Origin: Flavobacterium salilacus subsp. salilacus
GTDB lineage: Bacteria > Bacteroidota > Bacteroidia > Flavobacteriales > Flavobacteriaceae
Direction: 5' to 3'
NCBI RefSeq assembly: GCF_004634195.1
Contig: NZ_SKBP01000010.1
Coordinates: forward strand, 1 to 64,000
Length of the DNA: 64,000 nt
This document shows positions 17,453 to 25,602 of this stretch, in pieces. Under the pieces are notes generated by a model, which saw only the letters and a program-made list of their open reading frames with translations, had not been told where the DNA came from and did no database searches. Every line of letters begins with the position of its first letter. The stretch's first letter is position 1. A program made the translations under genes and the position numbers.

Positions 17453-18634
17453 TTAGCAGTTAGTTGAATTTATTCCTGTTCCGAATTGATTGAGTTCTAA
17501 TTTTTTCCAGTCACCATTGGCATCCTGTTGATATAGGTTCATCATATTAGGAAATCGATGATTCATAAGTTCTAACAACCCTTTCACTTGTTCATTTACA
17601 GGTTTACCTTTCTTAACATACCTATCAAATTCTCGTACATTCAAATTATGCGTGTAGTTATCTGTTAGTTGAGGCAACATATTTACTAATGCTGCTTTGT
17701 TAGTTATTTTTAAAGCAAATGTACCACTTGCTGTTGTTACATATAGAGCGAGTTCGGAAGTTGGGCGTGTAGATGTTTGCGCTATTTGTGCAAGTGCAAT
17801 AATATCTTGTAAAGAAAACACCTTATAAGTAACCCCATTATCTAAATGGCAATGTATAAAACCTATGGAATTAATAGGCGTTTGCGTTGACGATTGTTGT
17901 ATTTGTAAAGATACTTCACCACCATTAGCAACATTGGCACTTCCTGTAAACTCTGATGAAAAGTTTAAACCTTGTCCCGGTGTTTGATACATAGTATAAG
18001 CCGATTCAAAATTTTGCGTTCCTGCTTTGGTTTTTAGCCCGTTCATTAAAGCCGTAAAGTTAGGGTCTTGCGATTTTGCTTTAAGGTCGTTACATAATTG
18101 CGCATCGTTTATAATTTGTACGGGATTAAAAATCCCAATTTCTTCACCTTCGCCACACGGGTTGGTTGTATCATCATCAGGAGGTACACTAAAGTAGCGG
18201 GGTGAACGACTAACTTCTATCCATTCTTCATCATCGTCGCCTCCGCCATCATTCCCTCCCCCATTATTTTCGGCATTTTCAGCACTGTAAGATAGGCTCA
18301 TTTCAAGTTGAGCGTATAGGTGCATTAAAAAGAATTCATTATGGGGGTTGCCATTTCCGTTAGAGCCGCCTCCACCACCACCTCCGGAACTTCCACCGCT
18401 TCCGCTCCCGCCGGAACTGTCGCCAGCTCCCCCTGATATAGGGATTCCTGAACCACCGCCCGGCGAATCGTTACACGGAAAGCCGGAGTCCGCATTTAAG
18501 ATATTTACATATAAATATCCGTCAAAATCTACAAAATCTACGTCACCGTTGTTATATCTGCTCGCAAAATCGGTTGTCATCTCATATTCAAGCAACATTG
18601 TTTTTCTAAGACCTCCCCATTCGGTAATAACCAC
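17453..18634 (-). CDS. C-terminal part of a frameshifted lipoprotein with Gly-rich linker and JAMM-like region
   Basis: Open frame of 393 codons with no good start: the first in-frame start is GTG 18634, but coding sequence in this frame continues upstream to ~18708 (reading GKTNYTYRVRHSRDSETTFF). That stretch continues the protein at 18699-18983 after a one-base frame change. Residues ~60-100 are a Gly/Ser linker. The C-terminal ~200 residues contain GFIHCHLDNGVTYKVFSLQD, an HxH...SxxD arrangement like JAMM/MPN zinc peptidases, although the spacing to Asp is three residues longer than usual, so activity is uncertain. The parts of one gene may be inactive or may reflect a sequence error. Confidence 0.6.
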   Translation of the reverse strand: MVITEWGGLRKTMLLEYEMTTDFASRYNNGDVDFVDFDGYLYVNILNADSGFPCNDSPGGGSGIPISGGAGDSSGGSGSGGSSGGGGGGGSNGNGNPHNEFFLMHLYAQLEMSLSYSAENAENNGGGNDGGGDDDEEWIEVSRSPRYFSVPPDDDTTNPCGEGEEIGIFNPVQIINDAQLCNDLKAKSQDPNFTALMNGLKTKAGTQNFESAYTMYQTPGQGLNFSSEFTGSANVANGGEVSLQIQQSSTQTPINSIGFIHCHLDNGVTYKVFSLQDIIALAQIAQTSTRPTSELALYVTTASGTFALKITNKAALVNMLPQLTDNYTHNLNVREFDRYVKKGKPVNEQVKGLLELMNHRFPNMMNLYQQDANGDWKKLELNQFGTGINSTNC

Positions 18635-18698
18635 GTTAAAAAAGGTAGTTTCAGAGTCACGAGAATGTCTTACCCGGTAGGTGTAGTTTGTTTTTCCA

Positions 18699-18983
18699 TT
18701 ACTCCTGTGTTTTTACCATAAGTACTTCGGTTTCATCAAGTACAAAAGTGTCGTCAGCTTTAAGCATCATACCATTGCTACTCAGTTTTGACTTAGCAAT
18801 TTGGTCATAATACATAGCGATTGCGCTTGCAGCATCTTTACCCTTAAGTATCTTAGATGCACCTGTTTCGTCCTGATTAATGGCGTTATCACTGGTAATG
18901 CTGTCATCTTTTTCACAGCTTGTAAATAACGTAAATAGCATAGCCGTAATAACAACAGCTACTTTTTGAAGGTTTTGTTTCAT
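18699..18983 (-). CDS. N-terminal part of the frameshifted lipoprotein
   Basis: Open frame of 94 codons beginning with a lipoprotein signal (MKQNLQKVAVVITAMLFTLF then TSCEKDD, lipobox Cys at 23). It stops at TAA 18701-18699, which overlaps an ATG (TAATG) that yields only nine codons. Removing one base near 18695-18702 joins it to the next frame, giving ...LMVKTQE-NGKTNYTYRV..., matching the plan of the intact lipoprotein at 51503 (signal, CxKDD, then ...TTYTFQIFREDASIAYYENL). An alternative single-base insertion in the A5 run at 18691-18695 would instead open a separate coupled gene. Confidence 0.6.
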   Translation of the reverse strand: MKQNLQKVAVVITAMLFTLFTSCEKDDSITSDNAINQDETGASKILKGKDAASAIAMYYDQIAKSKLSSNGMMLKADDTFVLDETEVLMVKTQE

Positions 18984-19214
18984 GTATTAGTAATTTAAAT
19001 TAGATATCGAAAAATACGATTAATTATTAAAAATAGAATTGAAAATTATCTTTTAACGTTTTTTTAATATGATGTTCGTGTCGCTTAAATTTTATTTTTC
19101 ATAGATATTATTTCCTTTTATATCTATAGAGTATAATTTTTATAAAAAGGTTGGGAAGCTATAAAAATAGTAACCACCTTGTTTATTATGTTTCTTTATA
19201 CAGCATACATTGTT

Positions 19215-19222
19215 TACTTTTG
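19215..19222 (+). promoter_or_regulatory. -7 promoter element of pyrF (TACTTTTG)
   Basis: Exact TAnnTTTG match, 28 nt before ATG 19251. The upstream ~230 bp gap to 18983 is AT-rich with nothing else recognised. Confidence 0.55.
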
Positions 19223-19250
19223 TAAAAACGGAAATAATCATAATATTCGC

Positions 19251-20063
19251 ATGACAACACAACAACTATACAACCAAATACTACAAAAACAATCTTTTCT
19301 GTGTATAGGGTTGGATACCGATATGGAGCGTATACCGCAGCACCTGCTGGCAGCAGAAGACCCAATGTTTGAATTCAATAAAGCGATTATTGATGCAACG
19401 CATGATTTGGCAGTAGCATACAAATCCAATACAGCTTTCTATGAGGCGCACGGACTCAAAGGCTGGCAGTCGCTGGAAAAAACTATAAATTACCTAAACA
19501 TCAAACATCCTGAAGTTTTTACCATAGCCGATGCCAAGCGTGGCGACATTGGTAATACGTCGGCAATGTATGCTAAGGCATTTTTGCAGGATATGAATTT
19601 CGATTCGGTAACGGTGGCGCCCTATATGGGTAAAGACAGTGTTTCGCCGTTTCTTGCCGTGAAAAACAAGTTTACCATATTGCTTGCCTTAACCTCGAAT
19701 GAAGGTGCGTTTGATTTCCAGACACAAACTATAGGCGATGAAGAGTTATACAAAGTAGTATTAAAAACATCGCAAACATGGGAGAACCGCGAAAACCTGA
19801 TGTATGTAGTGGGTGCCACCAAAGCAGAGCATTTTGCCGAAATACGCAAAATAGTACCCGATAATTTTTTGCTTGTACCTGGTGTGGGCGCACAAGGGGG
19901 CAGCCTGCAAGAGGTATGCCAATATGGGATGAACGATAAAGTAGGGCTTTTGGTTAACTCATCACGAGGAATTATTTATGCTTCCAACGGAGAAGATTTT
20001 GCCGAAAAAGCGCGAGAAGAAGCTCTGAAAATACAACAGGAAATGGCAAAGTTGCTTTCATAA
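19251..20063 (+). CDS. pyrF: Orotidine 5'-phosphate decarboxylase
   Basis: A 270-residue enzyme converting OMP to UMP, the last step of de novo pyrimidine synthesis. The length and sequence fit the larger type 2 PyrF group: [30 protein letters not shown], the catalytic [20 protein letters not shown] (DxKxxD) and [13 protein letters not shown] (phosphate site). Start is ATG 19251 after a promoter element; an in-frame TTG at 19179 is upstream of that promoter. A binding-protein gene follows after 15 bp, probably on the same transcript. Confidence 0.95.
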   Translation: MTTQQLYNQILQKQSFLCIGLDTDMERIPQHLLAAEDPMFEFNKAIIDATHDLAVAYKSNTAFYEAHGLKGWQSLEKTINYLNIKHPEVFTIADAKRGDIGNTSAMYAKAFLQDMNFDSVTVAPYMGKDSVSPFLAVKNKFTILLALTSNEGAFDFQTQTIGDEELYKVVLKTSQTWENRENLMYVVGATKAEHFAEIRKIVPDNFLLVPGVGAQGGSLQEVCQYGMNDKVGLLVNSSRGIIYASNGEDFAEKAREEALKIQQEMAKLLS

Positions 20064-20078
20064 TCCGGTAATTATAGT

Positions 20079-20876
20079 ATGAAAACTTATATTGACCAAA
20101 TGGGTAATACTGTAACACTGGAAGCTGTACCGCAACGCATTGTATCGTTAGTGCCTTCGCAAACAGAGTTGCTTTTTGATTTGGGTTTAGAGGACAGGAT
20201 TGTGGGTATTACTAAGTTTTGCGTACACCCGTATCATCTTAAATCGACTAAAAAGATAATAGGAGGGACTAAAAAAGTGCATATCGAAAAAATTAAACTT
20301 TTGCAGCCTGATATTATTATTGCCAATAAGGAGGAGAATACAGAAGAAATAGTAACAGCCTTGCGCGAAGTAGCTCCTGTATGGGTAAGCAATATTATTA
20401 CAGTGCAGGATAGTCTTGATATGATTGCTGCACTTGGGCAACTATTTGCCGTGCGTACCCAAGCACAACAATGGATTGATAAAATAAATCATGCTGTAGC
20501 TGATTTTAACAACTTTATGCAGGGCAGGGAGGTTCAAAAAGCAGCCTATCTTATTTGGAAAAACCCTTATATGGCAGCAGGTGGAGATACTTTTATCAAC
20601 GAAATGCTGAAACTGAATAAGTTTACCAATATTTATGAAGACAGGGGCAGGTATCCTGAAATTATAATCCAAAAAATGCGTATTCAGGGCGATCCTGATG
20701 TAGTATTGCTTTCCTCTGAACCTTATCCTTTTAAAGAAGAAGACGCTTTTGAAATAGGGCGGTTTACCCACCATGCCAAAACGGTTTTTGTAGATGGCGA
20801 GATGTTTTCGTGGTATGGCAGCCGAATGGTAAAAGCCTTTCCGTATTTCAAGCAGTTACAGGAAAGAATAGGCTAA
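20079..20876 (+). CDS. Helical-backbone metal receptor, BtuF/FhuD-like substrate-binding protein
   Basis: A 265-residue periplasmic-binding-protein type II-like chain. It opens with ...QRIVSLVPSQTELLFDLGLE and then LQPDIIIANKEENTEEIV, matching the cobalamin/siderophore binding (BtuF-like) family. There is no signal peptide: the protein starts directly with MKTYIDQMGNTVTLEAVPQR, so it is predicted cytoplasmic, and no ABC permease or ATPase lies nearby. It may not be a transport protein in the usual sense. It follows pyrF by 15 bp; its stop codon abuts that of the convergent thioredoxin-fold gene. Confidence 0.8.
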   Translation: MKTYIDQMGNTVTLEAVPQRIVSLVPSQTELLFDLGLEDRIVGITKFCVHPYHLKSTKKIIGGTKKVHIEKIKLLQPDIIIANKEENTEEIVTALREVAPVWVSNIITVQDSLDMIAALGQLFAVRTQAQQWIDKINHAVADFNNFMQGREVQKAAYLIWKNPYMAAGGDTFINEMLKLNKFTNIYEDRGRYPEIIIQKMRIQGDPDVVLLSSEPYPFKEEDAFEIGRFTHHAKTVFVDGEMFSWYGSRMVKAFPYFKQLQERIG

Positions 20877-21311
20877 CTATTTTATATTTTTAAATAAAGT
20901 AAGGTATTCTTTTGCGGTATCAAATTCTTCATAACCCGTCCTTCCTATAACGCGACCATACTTGTTTAGTATTACGATATACGGAAAAAAGCCGTTACGG
21001 TTGTAACGCTCCGTGAGTATCATGTTCATTTTATTTACATCTACCGGGTCTGGTATGCCTTTTTTCTCAGGAAATTCAGCACGCAGCAAAATCCAGCTTT
21101 TTTCGGCTTCGGCTTTAAATTCCGGGCTTTGCCATACTTTTCTTTCCAGTTCTGTACAGCGTTCGCACCAGTCAGACCCTGTAAACAGCAAGAGGATGTT
21201 TTTCTTTTCCGCAGCAGCTTTATTTTTGGCAGCGTCAAAATCAGTATGCCACTCCTGGCAAAAACTTACTGTGTTTACCATTAAACATATTGCTGCTAAA
21301 TACCCTTTCAA
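20877..21311 (-). CDS. Exported thioredoxin-family protein
   Basis: A 144-residue protein with signal peptide (MKGYLAAICLMVNTVSFCQ). The thioredoxin-like fold shows KKNILLLFTGSDWCERCTEL with a CxxC active site (CERC) at about residues 52-55, then NGFFPYIVILNKYGRVIGR with the cis-Pro. This is a DUF255/Thioredoxin_7-type short oxidoreductase, probably acting on periplasmic thiols. Partner unknown. It is monocistronic, with a 375-bp upstream gap. Confidence 0.85.
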   Translation of the reverse strand: MKGYLAAICLMVNTVSFCQEWHTDFDAAKNKAAAEKKNILLLFTGSDWCERCTELERKVWQSPEFKAEAEKSWILLRAEFPEKKGIPDPVDVNKMNMILTERYNRNGFFPYIVILNKYGRVIGRTGYEEFDTAKEYLTLFKNIK

Positions 21312-21686
21312 AGTCTTAAATTTTCAGTAAAAGTATAAAAAATACATACTCATGAGATGCTTTTGGTTAAAAACATTGGGCAATAATCTTTTTTAGTCCC
21401 CGATTATGTACATCGTATTTTAGAAGGAAAGTTCAAAAAATAATAGTAAAAATTTAAAAAATCAGGCTCCGAAGTATCACTTATACCACTATAATCGACA
21501 TAAGCTACCATCCTGATTTACAAATAATAAAAATGCCGATATAATACAATATCGGCATTTTTCTAACTAACCCTAACCAAATGTGAGAAAACTCATTTAT
21601 TTGAGTGCAAAATAAATAATTAATATTCGCATATTTGTTAAGCGTATGTTATTTATATGTTATTGATAATGAATTTGGTAAATAGT
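21312..21686 (-). other. 375-bp gap with two hairpins, possible small RNA
   Basis: Between the DUF4197 gene and the thioredoxin-fold gene. On the minus strand, AAATCAGG (at ~21518-21511) pairs with CCTGATTTTTT (at ~21466-21456) enclosing ~45 nt, ending in a T run, right after the hairpin at 21529-21562. A short transcript between the two is possible. No open frame or known RNA family recognised. Confidence 0.3.
21529..21562. terminator. Strong symmetrical hairpin
   Basis: AAAAATGCCGATAT and ATATCGGCATTTTT pair over 14 bp around a 6-nt loop, with A/T runs usable in both directions. Likely terminator of the DUF4197 pair, though ~125 bp after the stop. Confidence 0.8.
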
Positions 21687-22400
21687 TTAATCTTGCAGCG
21701 CAAATACTTTTTTAAGTAATACGGATGTCCTCTCGTTAATGTTGGTGCGTATCTCTTTTTCTTCTACCGCTATCATAGTAAAAACACCCTCTAAGGCTTT
21801 GTTGGTAACATAATCGGTAAGATCCGGGTTTACTTTTTCTACAAAGGGCACAGCGTTATATTTAGTAATTATACTGCTCCATACCTTGTCAGCCCCCACT
21901 TTATCAAAAGACGATTTTATAACAGGGTTGAATTTGGTATATAATTTTGATGAGGTAGTGGTTTGCAGGTAGTTTGTAGCTGAGTTATCAGCTCCCATCA
22001 ATATGTTTTTAGCATCGTTAAAAGTCATGTTCTTAACAGCATCTACAAATATTGGTGTAGCTTCTTTTACGGCATCTTCCGCAGCGCGGTTCATCATTTT
22101 CAGTCCCTCGTCAGCAAGGCTTCCCATACCAATTTTTCTCAGGGTATTATCTACTTTTTGCAGTTCTGCCGGTAAAAGTATTTTTACCAATTGATTTTTA
22201 TAAAAACCATCCGTTTTGGTAAGCTTGGCTACTTGTTTATCAATACCTTTATCTAAAGCTTCTTTAAGTCCTGATGCGATGTCGGCATTACTCAAGCCTC
22301 CTACTCCTGATTGTGGCAGTTGCGATGCTACTTGCTGTAGCTCGGCACAGCCCGAAAGCGTGAACGATGCGGCAAGGATAATTCCAAATATTTTCTTCAT
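21687..22400 (-). CDS. DUF4197 lipoprotein, second of a tandem pair
   Basis: A 237-residue DUF4197 protein starting at ATG 22400 (MKKIFGIILAASFTLSGC, lipobox Cys 18). The mature chain has the family pattern SNADIASGLKEALDKGIDKQ, FYKNQLVKILLPAELQKVD, FNDAKNILMGADNSATNYL and the C-terminal LTDYVTNKALEGVFTMIAVE. It is very similar to its neighbour at 22417-23148, 16 bp upstream, so a recent tandem duplication; one copy kept a lipobox. Function unknown. Confidence 0.9.
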   Translation of the reverse strand: MKKIFGIILAASFTLSGCAELQQVASQLPQSGVGGLSNADIASGLKEALDKGIDKQVAKLTKTDGFYKNQLVKILLPAELQKVDNTLRKIGMGSLADEGLKMMNRAAEDAVKEATPIFVDAVKNMTFNDAKNILMGADNSATNYLQTTTSSKLYTKFNPVIKSSFDKVGADKVWSSIITKYNAVPFVEKVNPDLTDYVTNKALEGVFTMIAVEEKEIRTNINERTSVLLKKVFALQD

Positions 22401-22416
22401 GGGTATATGCTTTTGT

Positions 22417-23148
22417 TTAATCCTGTAAAGCAAATACTTTTTTCAATAAATCGGAAGTTCTCGAAGATAAATTTGTTCTTATATCCTTTTCTTCTATTGC
22501 TATCATGGTAAAAACACCTTCCAGCGCTTTGTTGGTAACATAGTCGGTAAGGTCAGGATTTACTTTGCTTACCAGCGGTATGCTGTTATATTTTGTTATA
22601 ATCTTTTCCCAAACGGTATCAGCGCCTACTTTTTGTAACGATTCGTTTACTACAGGGCTAAACTTGGTATATAGGGGTTGTGTGGTTGTTTTTTCTAAGT
22701 ATTGTGTAGCCGAGTTGTCGGCACCCATCAATATATTTTTGGCATCGTTAAAACTCATGTTGGTTATGGCATTTACAAATATGGGTGTAGCTTCTTTTAC
22801 AGCATCTTCGGCAGCACGGTTCAGCACTTTTATACCCTCGTCAGCAAGTTCGCTCATACCTACTTGGCGTAATTTTTTATCTACCTTTTGCAGTTCCTCC
22901 GGTAAAAGTATTTTTACTGCTTCGTTTTTATAAAATCCATCTTCGGCTGTTAGTTTGGTAACTTGGTCGGTAACACCTTTATTCAGTGCTTCCTTAAGTC
23001 CTGAAGCTATATCTGTATTATTGAGTGAACTGTTTCCTGTTACACTGCTTACTTTCTCTTTTGCCTTGTTAAGAACGTCTTTAAACTGCGCATTGGCAGT
23101 TGTAGTGATGATGGCAATTAACAGTAAGGAAAAAAATGTTTTTTTCAT
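22417..23148 (-). CDS. DUF4197 exported protein, first of a tandem pair
   Basis: A 243-residue DUF4197 protein with a conventional signal peptide (MKKTFFSLLLIAIITTTANA), not a lipobox. Body nearly parallels the downstream paralogue: NTDIASGLKEALNKGVTDQV, FYKNEAVKILLPEELQKVD, FNDAKNILMGADNSATQYL, ending SDLLKKVFALQD like the other copy. The pair differs mainly at the N-terminus, implying one periplasmic and one membrane-anchored form. Divergent from the catalase gene. Confidence 0.9.
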   Translation of the reverse strand: MKKTFFSLLLIAIITTTANAQFKDVLNKAKEKVSSVTGNSSLNNTDIASGLKEALNKGVTDQVTKLTAEDGFYKNEAVKILLPEELQKVDKKLRQVGMSELADEGIKVLNRAAEDAVKEATPIFVNAITNMSFNDAKNILMGADNSATQYLEKTTTQPLYTKFSPVVNESLQKVGADTVWEKIITKYNSIPLVSKVNPDLTDYVTNKALEGVFTMIAIEEKDIRTNLSSRTSDLLKKVFALQD

Positions 23149-23291
23149 GATTTGTAAATTTTATATGAGCCATACAAAAACTGTTCCAATAGGATGTCAC
23201 TATTTTGGTATAGGCATAAACAATCTTATATTTACAATTATGCAAATTAAAAACCATACTTTTATGCTAATAACCTATAAATATATTAATT

Positions 23292-24770
23292 ATGAAGCAT
23301 GATAAACTAACTACAGCCTCCGGCCGACCTTATACAGAAAATGAAAATTCGCAAACTGTAGGACCTCGCGGACCAATTTTATTGCAGGATTATATACTGC
23401 ACGAAAAAATGGCTCATTTTAACAGGGAGCGCATTCCTGAAAGAGTGGTACATGCCAAAGGTTCTGCTGCATTCGGTACGTTTACGGTAACCCATGATAT
23501 TACTAAATATACCAAAGCTAAGCTGTTTTCGGAAATTGGGAAAAAGACAGACACCCTACTTCGTTTTTCTACAGTAGGAGGCGAAAAAGGCTCTGCCGAT
23601 ACAGAGCGCGACCCGCGCGGATTTGCACTCAAGTTTTATACCGAAGATGGTAACTGGGATTTGGTAGGAAATAATACTCCGGTATTTTTTGTAAAAGACC
23701 CTAAAAAATTTGGCGACTTTATACACACTCAAAAACGCGACCCGCAAACCAATATGAAATCACCCACAATGATGTGGGATTTCTGGTCACTTAATCCTGA
23801 AAGCCTGCATCAGGTATTAATATTAATGAGCGACAGGGGTACGCCATACGGATACAGACACATGCATGGGTTTGGCAGCCATACTTTTTCTTTCATCAAT
23901 AAAGATAATGAACGGTTTTATGTAAAGTTCCATATTAAAACCGCACAGGGAATTAAAAACTTTACTGATAGCGAAGCGACAGAAATGAAGGGTAAAGATC
24001 CTGATTTTGCGCAGCGTGACCTTTTCGAAAATATTCAGCAGGGTAACTACCCCAAATGGAACTTTAAAATACAGGTAATGCCCGAAGCAGAAGCAAAAAC
24101 CTATCCTATAAACCCGTTTGACCTTACTAAAGTATGGCCGCATGCCGATTATCCGCTTATAGATGTAGGAGTACTTGAGCTGAACCGTAATCCTGATAAT
24201 TATTTTCAGGATGTAGAGCAGTCAGCATTTGCACCCGCACACGTGGTAGATGGTATTAGTTACTCGCCGGATAAGATGCTTCAGGGAAGGTTGTTATCAT
24301 ACCCTGATGCACATCGTTACAGGCTGGGAGCTAATTATGAGCAGATACCCGTAAACCGTTGCCCTTTTGCGGTAAATAACTATCAGAGAGACGGAGCGAT
24401 GCGCATTGATGGCAATGGTGGCAGTAACCCCAATTATTTCCCAAACAGTTTTGACAACATTACAATAGATGAGAGCTACAAAGAACCGGCTTGGGAGTTG
24501 GAAAGTACAATTGCCGACTGGTATGACCGTAATGCAGAAAATGAGAATGACCATTACACACAACCGGGAAATCTTTTCCGATTGATGACCGATGAAGCCA
24601 AAGCCAATACCATAAGCAACATAGTAGGAGCTATGAGCGGAGTAAACGGACCTAAGAAAGAAGAAATAATTAACAGGCAGCTTTGTCATTGGTTTAGAGC
24701 CGATGTTAACCTGGGTATGGCAGTCGCCAAAGGTTTAGCTGTTACTGTAGATATGAATATGATGCGATAA
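23292..24770 (+). CDS. katA: Monofunctional heme catalase
   Basis: A 492-residue clade 3 (small-subunit) catalase that disproportionates hydrogen peroxide. Distal His is in [18 protein letters not shown], distal Asn in [16 protein letters not shown], the substrate-channel Phe region follows, and the proximal heme-ligand Tyr is in [19 protein letters not shown]. Full length and cytosolic. Located by itself with a terminator downstream; a near-consensus promoter (TACTTTTA) is in the gap upstream. No dedicated OxyR or PerR gene is adjacent, although a Fur-family gene lies 9 kb away. Confidence 0.97.
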   Translation: MKHDKLTTASGRPYTENENSQTVGPRGPILLQDYILHEKMAHFNRERIPERVVHAKGSAAFGTFTVTHDITKYTKAKLFSEIGKKTDTLLRFSTVGGEKGSADTERDPRGFALKFYTEDGNWDLVGNNTPVFFVKDPKKFGDFIHTQKRDPQTNMKSPTMMWDFWSLNPESLHQVLILMSDRGTPYGYRHMHGFGSHTFSFINKDNERFYVKFHIKTAQGIKNFTDSEATEMKGKDPDFAQRDLFENIQQGNYPKWNFKIQVMPEAEAKTYPINPFDLTKVWPHADYPLIDVGVLELNRNPDNYFQDVEQSAFAPAHVVDGISYSPDKMLQGRLLSYPDAHRYRLGANYEQIPVNRCPFAVNNYQRDGAMRIDGNGGSNPNYFPNSFDNITIDESYKEPAWELESTIADWYDRNAENENDHYTQPGNLFRLMTDEAKANTISNIVGAMSGVNGPKKEEIINRQLCHWFRADVNLGMAVAKGLAVTVDMNMMR

Positions 24771-24794
24771 AATAACTGTTTTGTAAACTATATT

Positions 24795-24821
24795 AAGCCT
24801 CTGCACAGCAGGGGCTTTTTT
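24795..24821 (+). terminator. Terminator of katA
   Basis: AAGCCTCTGC and GCAGGGGCTT pair around a 3-nt loop (one G-T pair), followed by a T run. Confidence 0.85.
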
Positions 24822-24894
24822 ATTGTTTTACGTAATAAAATAGTGCCAGAACAAAGAATTGACTAACTTGCTGGTACTTTCAAATTATCTTAGA

Positions 24895-25548
24895 ATGAAA
24901 ATAATTGAACTGGAACTGCTTAGTGATAATATTCCTGAAACGGAATCTTTTTATAAAGAAGTTTTAGGATTAGAACCCTACCATAAGGAAGGTAAAACGG
25001 TACTTATTTATGAGGTGGGATATACAAAACTTATTTTCAGGAAATCAGAGAATGTAAAACCTGTATATCATTTTGCCATTGATGTGCCTAATAATCGGTT
25101 TGATGAAGGACATCGTTACATGAAAGGTAAAGTTAGCATTATACCTGTACCCGGCGGAAGCGATATTGCCGATTTTAGGAACTGGCATGCCCGGTCTTTC
25201 TATTTTTATGATAATAATGGTAATATAGTAGAATTTATAACCCGTTATGATAACAATGTGGTGTCTGATAAAGCTTTTGACAGTGAATCTTATATATCAA
25301 TAAGCGAGATAGGTTTGGTGACACCCAGAGTTCCTGAGTTTGCCGATATGATTACTGCAAGGCTTGGAGTGCCTGTTTTTCACAGGCAGCCACGCGCAGA
25401 CCGGTTTACCGTTATGGGTGATGATGACGGTCTTTTTATCATTGCCGAAACCGGACGTGAGTGGTATCCTGTAACAATAAAAGCACATTCTTACCATACT
25501 CGTATCTTATTTATGAACGGAGGAGTTGTACACCAGTTCATAAAATAA
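24895..25548 (+). CDS. VOC (glyoxalase/bleomycin resistance) family protein
   Basis: A 217-residue protein from ATG 24895 with two vicinal-oxygen-chelate halves. The first contains ELLSDNIPETESFYKEVLGL and NWHARSFYFYDNNGNIVEFI (the usual His and Glu metal ligands), the second starts ISEIGLVTPRVPEFADMITA and ends with HTRILFMNGGVVHQF. The upstream in-frame TTG at 24859 is less likely. Metal-dependent dioxygenase, isomerase or resistance roles are all known for the superfamily; none can be chosen here. Confidence 0.8.
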   Translation: MKIIELELLSDNIPETESFYKEVLGLEPYHKEGKTVLIYEVGYTKLIFRKSENVKPVYHFAIDVPNNRFDEGHRYMKGKVSIIPVPGGSDIADFRNWHARSFYFYDNNGNIVEFITRYDNNVVSDKAFDSESYISISEIGLVTPRVPEFADMITARLGVPVFHRQPRADRFTVMGDDDGLFIIAETGREWYPVTIKAHSYHTRILFMNGGVVHQFIK

Positions 25549-25602
25549 CAAGACATTTACTATATACTTTATATATTCTCCGTTTCTTAGCTCCAAAGTT
25601 TT

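Noticed and set aside
18348..18680. Plus-strand open frame rich in proline
   Set aside because: It is the reverse complement of the Gly/Ser linker of the locus A protein; low complexity, no start context.
24859..24894. TTG start for the VOC protein
   Set aside because: The extension is not part of the fold; ATG 24895 begins the first VOC strand directly.
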